NCBI RefSeq assembly: GCF_052068095.1
Contig: NZ_JBQHDG010000009.1
Span: 1 to 64,000 of the forward strand
Reading direction: 5' to 3'
Length of the DNA stretch: 64,000 nt
Source of the DNA: Phytohabitans sp052068095
GTDB lineage: Bacteria > Actinomycetota > Actinomycetes > Mycobacteriales > Micromonosporaceae
The notes under the pieces were generated by a model. That model did no database searches, had not been told where the DNA came from, and saw nothing but the letters and a program-made list of their open reading frames with translations. Both the position numbers and the translations under genes were made by a program. Of this stretch, positions 17,545 through 25,794 are shown in pieces (the stretch's first letter is position 1; each line of letters starts with the position of its first letter).

Positions 17545-18251
17545 CCGTGCTGAGCCTCGAGAGGGTGTGCCGGGACTACCGGTCCGGCGCCACGACCGTG
17601 CGGGCGCTCGACAGCCTCGACCTGGAGGTGGCGGCGGGCGAGCTCGTCGCGGTGATGGGCCCCTCGGGGTCGGGCAAGTCGACGCTGCTGGCGCTCGCCG
17701 GCGGGCTGGACACCCCGACCGCCGGGCGGGTACGCGTGGAGGGCACCGCCCTCGACGGGCTCGGCGCGGCGGCGCTCGCCCGCCTGCGCCGCGACCGGAT
17801 CGGCTACGTCTTCCAGGACTTCAACCTCGTCTCCGGTCTCACCGCGGCGGAAAACGTGGCGCTGCCGCGGGAGCTGGCCGGCGCCTCCGCGCGCAAGGCC
17901 CGGACCGAGGCGCTCGCCGCGCTCGACGAGGTCGGGCTGGCGCCCGAGGCGGACCGGTTTCCGGACCAGCTCTCCGGTGGCCAGCAGCAGCGGGTCGCCG
18001 TGGCCAGGGCACTGATCGGCCGGCGGCGGCTGCTGCTCGCCGACGAGCCGACCGGCGCGCTCGACTCCGCCACCGGGCAGGCGGTGCTCGACCTGATCCG
18101 GGCGCGGGTCGACCGCGGCGCCGCCGGCGTGCTGGTCACCCACGAGGCACGGTTCGCGAGCTGGGCCGACCGGATCGTGTTCCTGCGCGACGGCCGGATG
18201 GTCGACAGCACCGGCGGGCGTGACCGGGCCGAGGAGCTGCTGACCTCATGA
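17541..18251 (+). CDS. ABC transporter ATPase (MacB/LolD type)
   Basis: A 236-residue ATPase powering the FtsX-type permease encoded next. Walker A GPSGSGKST (40-48), Q-loop Gln92, signature LSGGQ (144-148) and Walker B LLLADE (164-169) are all intact. Its start overlaps padR by 4 bp. The family exports peptides, antibiotics or lipoproteins. The PadR control and lack of other partners suggest drug or antimicrobial efflux (inference). Confidence 0.95.
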   Translation: MTVLSLERVCRDYRSGATTVRALDSLDLEVAAGELVAVMGPSGSGKSTLLALAGGLDTPTAGRVRVEGTALDGLGAAALARLRRDRIGYVFQDFNLVSGLTAAENVALPRELAGASARKARTEALAALDEVGLAPEADRFPDQLSGGQQQRVAVARALIGRRRLLLADEPTGALDSATGQAVLDLIRARVDRGAAGVLVTHEARFASWADRIVFLRDGRMVDSTGGRDRAEELLTS

Positions 18252-18295
18252 GCGAGCGGATCATCGGGCACGCCGCGAAGCGAGGACGGCTATGA
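18248..18295 (+). other. 15-codon mini-ORF bridging ATPase and permease genes
   Basis: An ATG at 18248 overlaps the ATPase stop (ATGA) and reads 15 codons to a TGA at 18293-18295, which overlaps the permease ATG at 18292 (ATGA). It may relay ribosomes from one gene to the next, or be chance. Confidence 0.3.
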
Positions 18296-20772
18296 GCGTT
18301 GGCGAGGGACTGGGATCCTGGCGGGTGGCGATCCGGGTGGCGCGGCGGGCCGCGGCCCGGAGCAAGGCGCGCACGCTGCTGATCGTGCTGATGCTGGCGC
18401 TGCCGGTGTTCGCGGGCACGGTGCTGTTGCTGTCGTACACGAGCACGTACACCTCCGCGGACGCCGAGGCCAGCTGGCGCCTCGGCACGGCCGACTGGTT
18501 GATCGACGGCGACGGCACGGAGGGCGCGCTCGCGACACTCCCGCCGGGCAGCCGCACCGCCTGGGTCACGGAGAGCCGCACCGTCGTGCGCGCGGCGGGG
18601 TTCTACAGCCTGCGCGACTACGTCGCGGCCAATGTGGACGACGAGCTGACCGCCGGCATGTTCTTCGTCCGGGCCGGCCGCGCGCCGCACGGACCGGGCG
18701 AGGCCGCGGTCTCCGCCGCGCTCGCGAAGGCCACCGGCGTCGGGGTCGGCGACAAGCTCGCCGTCGGCGCCCCGCCGCGCGAACGGTCCATTGTGGGCAT
18801 CATCGACGCCGCCCGCGAGCTGAGCATCCCGCTCGTCGTCACCGACGCCGACCAGCCGCTCTCCGCCGCGGGCCGAAAGGCCCTGGTGAAGCTGCCGCCG
18901 GGCGGCACGGGCTGGACGCCGTACGAGGGCGCCAAGAAGTGCGAGACGACGCCGGACGGGGCGCAGGTGTGCGGCTCCTCGATCAGCACCACGTACCGCG
19001 GCGACGTGGGCCCGAGCGCCGCGGAGATGGCGGTCCGGGTGGCGGCCTTCACGCTCGTGGTCGGTTTCGCCGCCCTCCAGGTGGCGTTGCTGGCCGGCGC
19101 CGCGTTCGCGATCGGGGCCCGGCGGCAGCGGCGCGAGCTGGCGATGGTGGCCGCGGTCGGTGCCAGCCGGCCGCAGATCGCGCGGATGGTGCTCGCCAAC
19201 GGCGTCGTGCTCGGCGCGCTCGCCGGCGGCTGCGGCGTGCTGCTGGGCGTGCTCACGTACCAGCTCAACAAGGACACCGTCGAGCGCGTCGCCAACCACC
19301 CGCTCCGCGAGGGCGCGGCACCGCTGGGCTGGCTCGCCGCCATCGCGCTCTTCGCGGTCGCGGTGGGCCTGCTCGCCGCGCTCGGGCCGGCGCGCGGTGC
19401 CGCCCGGCAGAGCCTGCGCGCCGCGCTGTCCGGGCGCGAGCCGGCTACCAAGGCCAGCAACCTGCGCTGGCTGGTGGGCGGGCTGCTCATGGCCGCGGGC
19501 GGTGCGGCCGCCGCGGTGGTCGCCGCCGGACCGACCGGCAGCGTGATCACCGTGACGGCCGGCGCGATGGCGATCCTGCTCGGTGTCGCGGCGGCCACGC
19601 CCGTCGTGGTCGCCGTCGCCGGCCGGCTCGGCCGCCGCCTCCCGCTGGCGTTGCGCCTCGCGGTACGGCACGCCGCCCGCCACCGCCTGCGTACCGCCGC
19701 CTCGGCCGCGGCGGTCTGCACGGCCGTCGCCGGGAGCATGGCCCTGATGCTCTACAACGCCGCAGACGACGTGGAAAGCCTTGTGCTCCAGCCCGAGGCG
19801 CGAGCCGGCCTGGTGGTGGTGCCCGAGGTCGCGGCGGGCCACCTGACGCCCGACCGGCGGCGGGAGCTGGCCGAGGCGCTGCCCGTGCGCGAGATCGTGC
19901 CGCTCACCCTCGCGGAAGGGCAGGCGTGGCAGGAGTCCGAGGGTCCGCTCTACGGCGACTCGGGCCTCCCCGCGTACGTGTCGGGGCAGGTGGCCATCGG
20001 TGGGGCGGAGGTGATCCGCGCGGTGACGGGGGCGGACGCACCCCCGGCCGCCCTGGCCGCCCTGCGCGACGGCCGCGCGGTGGTGTTCTACCCGTGGGTC
20101 CCGATCGATGGTCAGCTGGTCGTCGGCGAAGCGGGCCACCGGGTGCCGGCCGTGGTCGTGCCGGTATCGGACGCCTTCAGCGAGCTGCCCGCCGCCGTGG
20201 TCGCCGAGTCGACCGCCAAGCGGCTCGGCCTCGCCACCCGGCCCGCGGGTGCGCTCGTCGACACCACCCGCCCGCCGACGGCGGCCGAGCTCGCCGCCGG
20301 AAACTCGGTGATCCTCGCCGCGCAGGTCGAGGCGACGCCGGCGGTCACCGATCCGGCGCAGGCCGAAGCCGGCGGGCGGAAGCGTTACGGGCGCGACTAC
20401 GGCGCGATGTTCCTCGTGCTCGCCGCGGTCAGCGCCGTCGTCACGCTGGCCGCCAGCGCGGTCGCGGTCGGCCTGGCCACCGCCGAGATGCGCACTGATC
20501 TGTCCACATTGGCCGCTGTGGGCGCGGGCCCCCGGCTGCGCCGCCGGATCGCCGCCGCGCAGGCCGGACTCATCGTGGGCATCGGCGCGATCCTCGGTGT
20601 GGTCGGCGGGATCGCGCCCGCGGCGGGCATGGTCGCCTTCCGCTCCAACCTGGAGTGGCGCGTGCCGTGGCTGCCGCTCGCGATCACCGTGCTCGTCGCG
20701 CCGATCGTGGCGGTGCTGGCCACCGCGCTGCTCACCCGCCCGCGGCTCGTGCTCGTGCGCCGCTTGGGGTGA
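18292..20772 (+). CDS. FtsX-like ABC transporter permease
   Basis: An 826-residue membrane permease partnering the ATPase just upstream. An N-terminal transmembrane helix (about 24-45) leads to an extracellular domain. A first FtsX block follows (about 245-385, with the FAIGARRQRRELAMVAAVGASRPQI coupling segment), then a central membrane and outer domain, and a last FtsX block at about 700-820. Length is typical for two-block actinomycete permeases. It ends 3 bp from the convergent stop of the cyclase-TIR gene, with no terminator hairpin visible in between. Confidence 0.92.
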   Translation: MSVGEGLGSWRVAIRVARRAAARSKARTLLIVLMLALPVFAGTVLLLSYTSTYTSADAEASWRLGTADWLIDGDGTEGALATLPPGSRTAWVTESRTVVRAAGFYSLRDYVAANVDDELTAGMFFVRAGRAPHGPGEAAVSAALAKATGVGVGDKLAVGAPPRERSIVGIIDAARELSIPLVVTDADQPLSAAGRKALVKLPPGGTGWTPYEGAKKCETTPDGAQVCGSSISTTYRGDVGPSAAEMAVRVAAFTLVVGFAALQVALLAGAAFAIGARRQRRELAMVAAVGASRPQIARMVLANGVVLGALAGGCGVLLGVLTYQLNKDTVERVANHPLREGAAPLGWLAAIALFAVAVGLLAALGPARGAARQSLRAALSGREPATKASNLRWLVGGLLMAAGGAAAAVVAAGPTGSVITVTAGAMAILLGVAAATPVVVAVAGRLGRRLPLALRLAVRHAARHRLRTAASAAAVCTAVAGSMALMLYNAADDVESLVLQPEARAGLVVVPEVAAGHLTPDRRRELAEALPVREIVPLTLAEGQAWQESEGPLYGDSGLPAYVSGQVAIGGAEVIRAVTGADAPPAALAALRDGRAVVFYPWVPIDGQLVVGEAGHRVPAVVVPVSDAFSELPAAVVAESTAKRLGLATRPAGALVDTTRPPTAAELAAGNSVILAAQVEATPAVTDPAQAEAGGRKRYGRDYGAMFLVLAAVSAVVTLAASAVAVGLATAEMRTDLSTLAAVGAGPRLRRRIAAAQAGLIVGIGAILGVVGGIAPAAGMVAFRSNLEWRVPWLPLAITVLVAPIVAVLATALLTRPRLVLVRRLG

Positions 20773-20775
20773 TGC

Positions 20776-22818
20776 TCAGTCGAACGTGACGTCGATGATC
20801 TCGCTGTCGGTGTGCGGTGCTTCGAGCCGGCCGTCGCGGAGCTGCTCCAGCTTCTGGACGAGCTTTTCGATGGCCTCCGCGCGGTCGCCGATCACTTTGA
20901 TGGGCGTGACGCCGGGTGCGATGAGCTCCGGGCGCGCCTCGCCGAAGACGACCGGGAAGATGTGCGGTGACTTGGGGAAGTACGACTTGCGGGCGTTGAC
21001 CTCTTTGACGACCCAGTTGTCGGTCAGGTCGCGGATCTGGACGTTCGAGGAGATCATCGGGACGAGCGCGAGGGAGTGCTTGAGACCGTCGTCGACCTCT
21101 TGGAGGAAGCCGGCGCCTTCGGCCGGCTCGTTCATGTACACCCGCAGGCCGCGGGCCCGCAGCTCGCGGGCCCAGTGCTGGGCCTCGTCGGCGTCGTGGT
21201 GGGTGTAGGAGATGAAGGCGTCGTAGACGAAGCAGGACCAGGGCACGGACTTGAGCACGGCTTTGCGGAACGCCTCGCGCCGGGTCCACTCCAGGCCCAT
21301 GATGCCGTTGGACTCGATCCGGAACACCTTGACCTTGTTGCTGCGCGGCTCGAAGCGCTGCTTGGGCAGGACGAGGAAGCCCGGCACGTCCGCCCAGAGG
21401 ATCGGAAAGTCTTCATGGGAGAGCGTGCTGCCGGGGCCGACCAGGCTGTTGAGCTCGCCGGCGGCGAGCAGGTAGATGCCGTGCCGCCCGCGGTCCAGGT
21501 CGGCCGCCTCGGCGATGCCCTCGAAGGTGATCTGGCGGCGCAGCTCGTCGGGTACGGTGATCAGCTCGGTGTGGCCGCTCAGCCCGGCCAGCGGGTCGGC
21601 CGTGGAGTCGCGCGGCACCGCGAGGGGGCCGGAGCCGTCGGCGCCGACCAGGAAGTCGACCTCCTGGCTGATGTACTCCAGAACCCGGCGGCTGATGAAA
21701 CTCTTGATCATCGCGAGCGCGTGGATGGCGTCCCGGTCGCCCTGCTTCGCCCGCGCCTCGAGGTGGCCCTCGATGTCGCTGAGGTGGAAGGAGAGCAGCA
21801 CCACGGGTGTCATCGCCACGAGATCGGCGGTGCGCCGCCGGCCGAGCGCGAACGCCAGCTCACCGACGACGTCGCCCTCCTGGTGGGAGAAGTACGGCTC
21901 GGTGGGGCGGTTGTCGTCGCGGCCGGGTGTCTTGTAGACGCCGACCCGCCCGCGCAGGATGACGAACATCGTGTCGCCCTCGTCGCCGAGCTTGCAGATC
22001 ACCTCGTTGTACTGCCGCTCGACGAGCTGGGCCGACTTGGCCACCTCGCGGAGCATCGTCGGCTGGAGGTACTCGAAGAACGGATTGGCCTCCTGCTCGC
22101 CGCCGGGATTGGTGTAGACGAGATCGAGCCGCTTGAGCCGGGTGAGCGCGTCCAGCGCCTTCCCGTCCGTCTTGTTCACCTGGAGGATCCGCTTGGCGTA
22201 GTACATCAGCTCCCAGCCGCGGCTCTCCGCCAAGCGGGCCCGGTCGTCCCGCGCCGGGCCGTACCACTTGGAGTCGAAGTCGCCCAGCGACATCCGCCAG
22301 AGCTGCTGGTCGGTCGCGCTCTTGTCGCGCAGCGACCGGGGCTCGTGAAACTCCACACCGGGCCATGGCCCGTGCTGCTCGAGCCGGCAGCGGAACGCGT
22401 CCGACACGATCACCCCGTCGGGACCGCCGCGGGTGAGCAGCCAGCCGGCCACGTTGATGCCGTTGCCGACCACCTGCACCCGGCCGTCGGCGCCGCGCAC
22501 CTGGCTGACCTGGCCGGCGTGAGCGGTTACCCGTAGGCCGACGTCGTCTTTCGCCGACCATTCCAGAAATCGATGGATCAGGTCGAGCGCGGCCTGCGCC
22601 GCACTCGCGTCATCACCATCGGGAAAGATCACATGGCCACCGTCGCCACCCGATGCCCAAATCGCCGGTACCGGCTTTTCGATCGTTTCGGCGACCACCG
22701 AGTTTATGCCGGTAACCCGGCTGAGCTGCACCTCGTGCTCCTGCTCGGAGGAGTGGCCGACGATGTCGCAGGAGACCACGAGAACGTCGCGCAGGTCCTG
22801 CGTGGGCGCATCGGGCAC
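20776..22818 (-). CDS. Cyclase-like / cNMP-binding / TIR fusion protein (single-gene Pycsar-like candidate)
   Basis: A 680-residue cytosolic protein with three recognisable modules. Residues 10-150 look like a class III nucleotide cyclase: metal-type Asp18 (SCDIVGHSS), Asp59 (SGGDGGHVIF) and Asn122 (GINVAG). The canonical Arg four residues after that Asn is Trp126. Residues 250-350 form a cyclic-nucleotide-binding domain with an intact phosphate cassette (Glu320 in GELAF, Arg329 before Thr-Ala). Residues 390-520 may be a second, degenerate CNB-like fold. Residues 531-650 are a TIR domain (YDAFISYTHHDADEA) with Trp602 and putative catalytic Glu606. In two-gene Pycsar systems a pyrimidine cyclase signals a CNB-TIR NADase; here all parts are in one chain. 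I chose GTG 22818, which has GGGAG 6 bases upstream; an ATG at 22914 is possible. Confidence 0.88.
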   Translation of the reverse strand: MPDAPTQDLRDVLVVSCDIVGHSSEQEHEVQLSRVTGINSVVAETIEKPVPAIWASGGDGGHVIFPDGDDASAAQAALDLIHRFLEWSAKDDVGLRVTAHAGQVSQVRGADGRVQVVGNGINVAGWLLTRGGPDGVIVSDAFRCRLEQHGPWPGVEFHEPRSLRDKSATDQQLWRMSLGDFDSKWYGPARDDRARLAESRGWELMYYAKRILQVNKTDGKALDALTRLKRLDLVYTNPGGEQEANPFFEYLQPTMLREVAKSAQLVERQYNEVICKLGDEGDTMFVILRGRVGVYKTPGRDDNRPTEPYFSHQEGDVVGELAFALGRRRTADLVAMTPVVLLSFHLSDIEGHLEARAKQGDRDAIHALAMIKSFISRRVLEYISQEVDFLVGADGSGPLAVPRDSTADPLAGLSGHTELITVPDELRRQITFEGIAEAADLDRGRHGIYLLAAGELNSLVGPGSTLSHEDFPILWADVPGFLVLPKQRFEPRSNKVKVFRIESNGIMGLEWTRREAFRKAVLKSVPWSCFVYDAFISYTHHDADEAQHWARELRARGLRVYMNEPAEGAGFLQEVDDGLKHSLALVPMISSNVQIRDLTDNWVVKEVNARKSYFPKSPHIFPVVFGEARPELIAPGVTPIKVIGDRAEAIEKLVQKLEQLRDGRLEAPHTDSEIIDVTFD

Positions 22819-22999
22819 AACTGCTCCCTTCTCCACGGGTGGGAGGCAGCCCAAAACCAGGCTGCTCTCAGAACCGAATGCCTTTGGGACACGGGCACCT
22901 GGCGTCCGGCTCATAGATCAAGAAATGCGAGCCGCCCCGTCGACGTATGGCGCCGTCAAGTCACGCCCGGAGGGTGGGCGCCACTCAACGTTCCCCAAT

Positions 23000-23034
23000 G
23001 TAAAACCCCGGTGCCAGGTGGAAGGGGCTTTTAC
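23000..23034 (-). terminator. Rho-independent-like terminator of MFS gene
   Basis: Read on the minus strand, GTAAAAGCCCC and GGGGTTTTAC form a stem with one bulge around a 14-base loop, and the TTTT run follows the GC part. It overlaps the MFS stop codon. Confidence 0.6.
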
Positions 23035-24245
23035 ACCGGCACGCATCGAGCGGTCTCCGGGGCGCGGCGGAGGCCGCGGATGCCGGGCACGGCGAGCAGC
23101 ACGAGGCAGCCGGCGAGGCCGACCGCCGCGCCCACCCCGAGCACGGTCTCCGCGCCGAGCAGGGCGGCGGCCGGGCCGGCGAGCGCCTGTCCGATCGGGA
23201 CGGTGCCGACCGAGCCGGCCACCTCGTAGGCGCTCACCCGGTTGAGCGCCGCCGGTGGCACCTGGGTCTGGATGCTTGTCGCCCACATCACCGACCAGAA
23301 GGCCCACGCGGCGCCGCCCACCGCGTGCCCGCCGAGCAGGAGCGACAGCGGCGCGTGGGCGGCGTAGCTGAGCGGGATCATCGCGAACCCGAACAGCGCC
23401 ACGGCACCGGCGGCCAGCGGGCGCGCGGGCCGGTACCGCATCGCGACGAGGCCGCCGACGATCGTGCCGGCGCCCATCGCGGACATCGTGAAGCCGTACG
23501 CCTGCTGGTCCAGCCGCTCGGTGACGAGGCCGGAGCCGAGCGGGTAGATCGGGCCGAAGAGCAGCACGCCGTACACGGCCCAGATCAGGATCACCGACCA
23601 CATCCAGGTACGGGACCGGAACTCGTGCCAGCCCTCGCGCAGGTCGCGGATCATCGAGGCGCCCCGGGCGACCAGCGGCACCGGGTCGAGGCGGAGCGCG
23701 AGCAGGCAGGCGGCGCTGACCGCGAACGTGCCGGCGTTGAGCGCGTACGCCATCCCGGCGCCGAACGCGGCGGTCAGCGTCGCCGCCAGGGCCGGCCCGA
23801 CGAGCTGGGCGCCGGCGTCGGCGACGCGGAGGGTGGCGTTCGCCCGCTGGACGTCGGTGGCGACGCGCGGCACCAGGCTGGCCACGCCGGGCTGGAACAT
23901 CGCGGCCGCGGAGCCGGCCAGGGCGGACATCACGAGCAGCAGCCAGAGCGAGGGCCGCCCGGTCAGCAGCGCGACCGCGACCACCGACTGGGTGCCGACC
24001 CGGACCAGGTCCGCGCCGATCATCATGCGGCGCGCGGTGAACCGGTCGGCGAACACGCCGCCGAAGAGCAGCAGCGCGGCGAACGGCGCCATCCAGGCGG
24101 CGAGCACCAGGCCCACGCCGGAGTCTCCGTAGCCGGCGCCGCGTACCGCCAGGGCCACCGCGACCGGCAGCGTGGCGTCACCGAGCAGCGCGACCGAGCG
24201 GGCCACGAAGTACAAGCCGAAGTCGCGCGTCCACAGGGTCGACAT
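23031..24245 (-). CDS. MFS transporter
   Basis: A 404-residue major facilitator of the MFS_3/enterobactin-exporter type with about twelve hydrophobic segments. The start MSTLWTRDFGLYFVARSVALLGDA and the loop FADRFTARRMMIGADLVR between TM2 and TM3 are typical. The ATG at 24245 has a GGAGGG ribosome site. Unrelated open sequence continues upstream. The tail is short and basic (RGLRRAPETARCVPV). It is downstream of nothing on its strand. Substrate unknown, probably small-molecule efflux. Confidence 0.92.
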   Translation of the reverse strand: MSTLWTRDFGLYFVARSVALLGDATLPVAVALAVRGAGYGDSGVGLVLAAWMAPFAALLLFGGVFADRFTARRMMIGADLVRVGTQSVVAVALLTGRPSLWLLLVMSALAGSAAAMFQPGVASLVPRVATDVQRANATLRVADAGAQLVGPALAATLTAAFGAGMAYALNAGTFAVSAACLLALRLDPVPLVARGASMIRDLREGWHEFRSRTWMWSVILIWAVYGVLLFGPIYPLGSGLVTERLDQQAYGFTMSAMGAGTIVGGLVAMRYRPARPLAAGAVALFGFAMIPLSYAAHAPLSLLLGGHAVGGAAWAFWSVMWATSIQTQVPPAALNRVSAYEVAGSVGTVPIGQALAGPAAALLGAETVLGVGAAVGLAGCLVLLAVPGIRGLRRAPETARCVPV

Positions 24246-24342
24246 GCCCGTCCCTCCGTATCGGGTGCCCGGCCGAGCATTCCTTACTGGAAGGCTTCTT
24301 GCCAGTTGATTTGGATCACCCGGCGGCCCGTAACCTGGTCCT

Positions 24343-25794
24343 GTGTTCTGGCCGGACGGGCAGGCGCTGCCGAGGTTCGCCAGCCCCGCTGCCCTGGACG
24401 TGCTCGACCTCAGGGATGCGCCGGCGGCGGACGTGCTGCTCGCCACGACGGCACAGGGCGTGGTCAACCGCGACCTTCCCCAGATCTGGCTGGTGCGCGA
24501 GGCCGACGAGGGCAGCCACACCTGGCTCGACACCCTCGCCCTCCCGGCCACCCCGGTCGCGGGCGTGGACGACCTCGTGGCGCGGCACCGGCGGCAGATC
24601 CGCGGCGCGGTCCTCGCCGACCCCGCGGTGCCCGCGACGGTCAACGTGGCCACCACCCTGGCCGGCCTGGAGGACGCCGTCGTGGCCGGCCCCGACGCGG
24701 CCGACCGGCTCGGCCTGCCCATCCTGGCCGACCTCCGCGGGCGGTTCGACGAAGACCGGCAGGCGTACCGGTGGGCGGTCGACCGGCTGTGGCCGCGCAC
24801 CACGCACCGGATGCTCGTGGGACTGAGCCCGGACGTTCCCGGCTTCCTGCGGGACTACGCCGTCGCCAACCGGGCGTTCGTGATCTGGACCCACGCGCGC
24901 GACCGCACGCTCCTCAAAGGACTTCTGGCCGACATGCCGCCGAACTCGCCCTACGTGGGCTGGTGGCCGAGCGGCGTGTCCGGCGAGAGCCGCGGCACCG
25001 AGCTCGCCTCCCGGCACGCCGTATACGTGGTGCCCGCCGACTTCGCGCACAACCTCACCGTCTTCGGCGGCGTGCGGTCTGCGCTGGCGGCGCCGCCGTC
25101 ACCCGAGGTGCCACCGCTGGAAGACCGCGTGTACGTCACGTTCACGATGACCGACGGCGACAATCTCCAGTACTGCCAGCACGCGATGCGCCGGCTCTGG
25201 GACACGCCCGAGCGCGGGCGGGTGCCGCTCAACTGGACGGTCAGCCCGCTGCTCCGCGACGCCGCCCCCGCGATCCTGGCCTACTACCAGCGCACCGCCA
25301 CCCCGAACGACCTGCTGGTGGCGGGGCCGTCCGGCGCCGGGTACGCGTATCCAGGCGTGTGGCCGGCCCGCCACCTGCCCGCCTTCACCCGGCAGACCGC
25401 CGAGTACTCGCTCGACCCCGGCCCACCGGTGGTCAACGTGCTCAACCGCGCGCGCCGCATCGACCGCGACATGTCACGGCGCCGGTTGGCCGCCTACGCG
25501 CGGGATGTGGCGCCGCTCGGCATCCTCCAGCACTGGACCTTCCGCCACCGCGTGAAGACGGTGTCGGGTCTCCCCGTCGCGACCGGCCGTCTCGTGTCCA
25601 CTGTGGAGGAGTGCCGCCGGGTGCTCGCCCGCGCGGCCGGACCAGGCCCGCGCTTCGTGTCGATCGGCGTGCTCGCCTGGTCGATGACCCCGTCCGACGC
25701 CGCCACGCTGGCGTCCGAACTGGACGATCGGTACCGCGTGGTCCGCGCCGACCATTTCTTCCACCTCATCCGCCGGCGCGGAGCACCTCGCTGA
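24343..25794 (+). CDS. GxGYxYP domain protein (putative glycoside hydrolase)
   Basis: A 483-residue protein of the GxGYxYP family, named for a motif seen here as GPSGAGYAYP (328-337). Other family marks are the N-terminal ALDVLDLRDAPAADVLLATTAQGVVNR and the FTMTDGDNLQY segment with paired Asp residues, likely catalytic. No signal peptide is seen. The start is the GTG at 24343; the ribosome site is weak. The gene's 3' end overlaps the convergent permease gene by 29 bp. The family is predicted to be glycosidase-like; activity is unproven. Confidence 0.85.
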   Translation: MFWPDGQALPRFASPAALDVLDLRDAPAADVLLATTAQGVVNRDLPQIWLVREADEGSHTWLDTLALPATPVAGVDDLVARHRRQIRGAVLADPAVPATVNVATTLAGLEDAVVAGPDAADRLGLPILADLRGRFDEDRQAYRWAVDRLWPRTTHRMLVGLSPDVPGFLRDYAVANRAFVIWTHARDRTLLKGLLADMPPNSPYVGWWPSGVSGESRGTELASRHAVYVVPADFAHNLTVFGGVRSALAAPPSPEVPPLEDRVYVTFTMTDGDNLQYCQHAMRRLWDTPERGRVPLNWTVSPLLRDAAPAILAYYQRTATPNDLLVAGPSGAGYAYPGVWPARHLPAFTRQTAEYSLDPGPPVVNVLNRARRIDRDMSRRRLAAYARDVAPLGILQHWTFRHRVKTVSGLPVATGRLVSTVEECRRVLARAAGPGPRFVSIGVLAWSMTPSDAATLASELDDRYRVVRADHFFHLIRRRGAPR

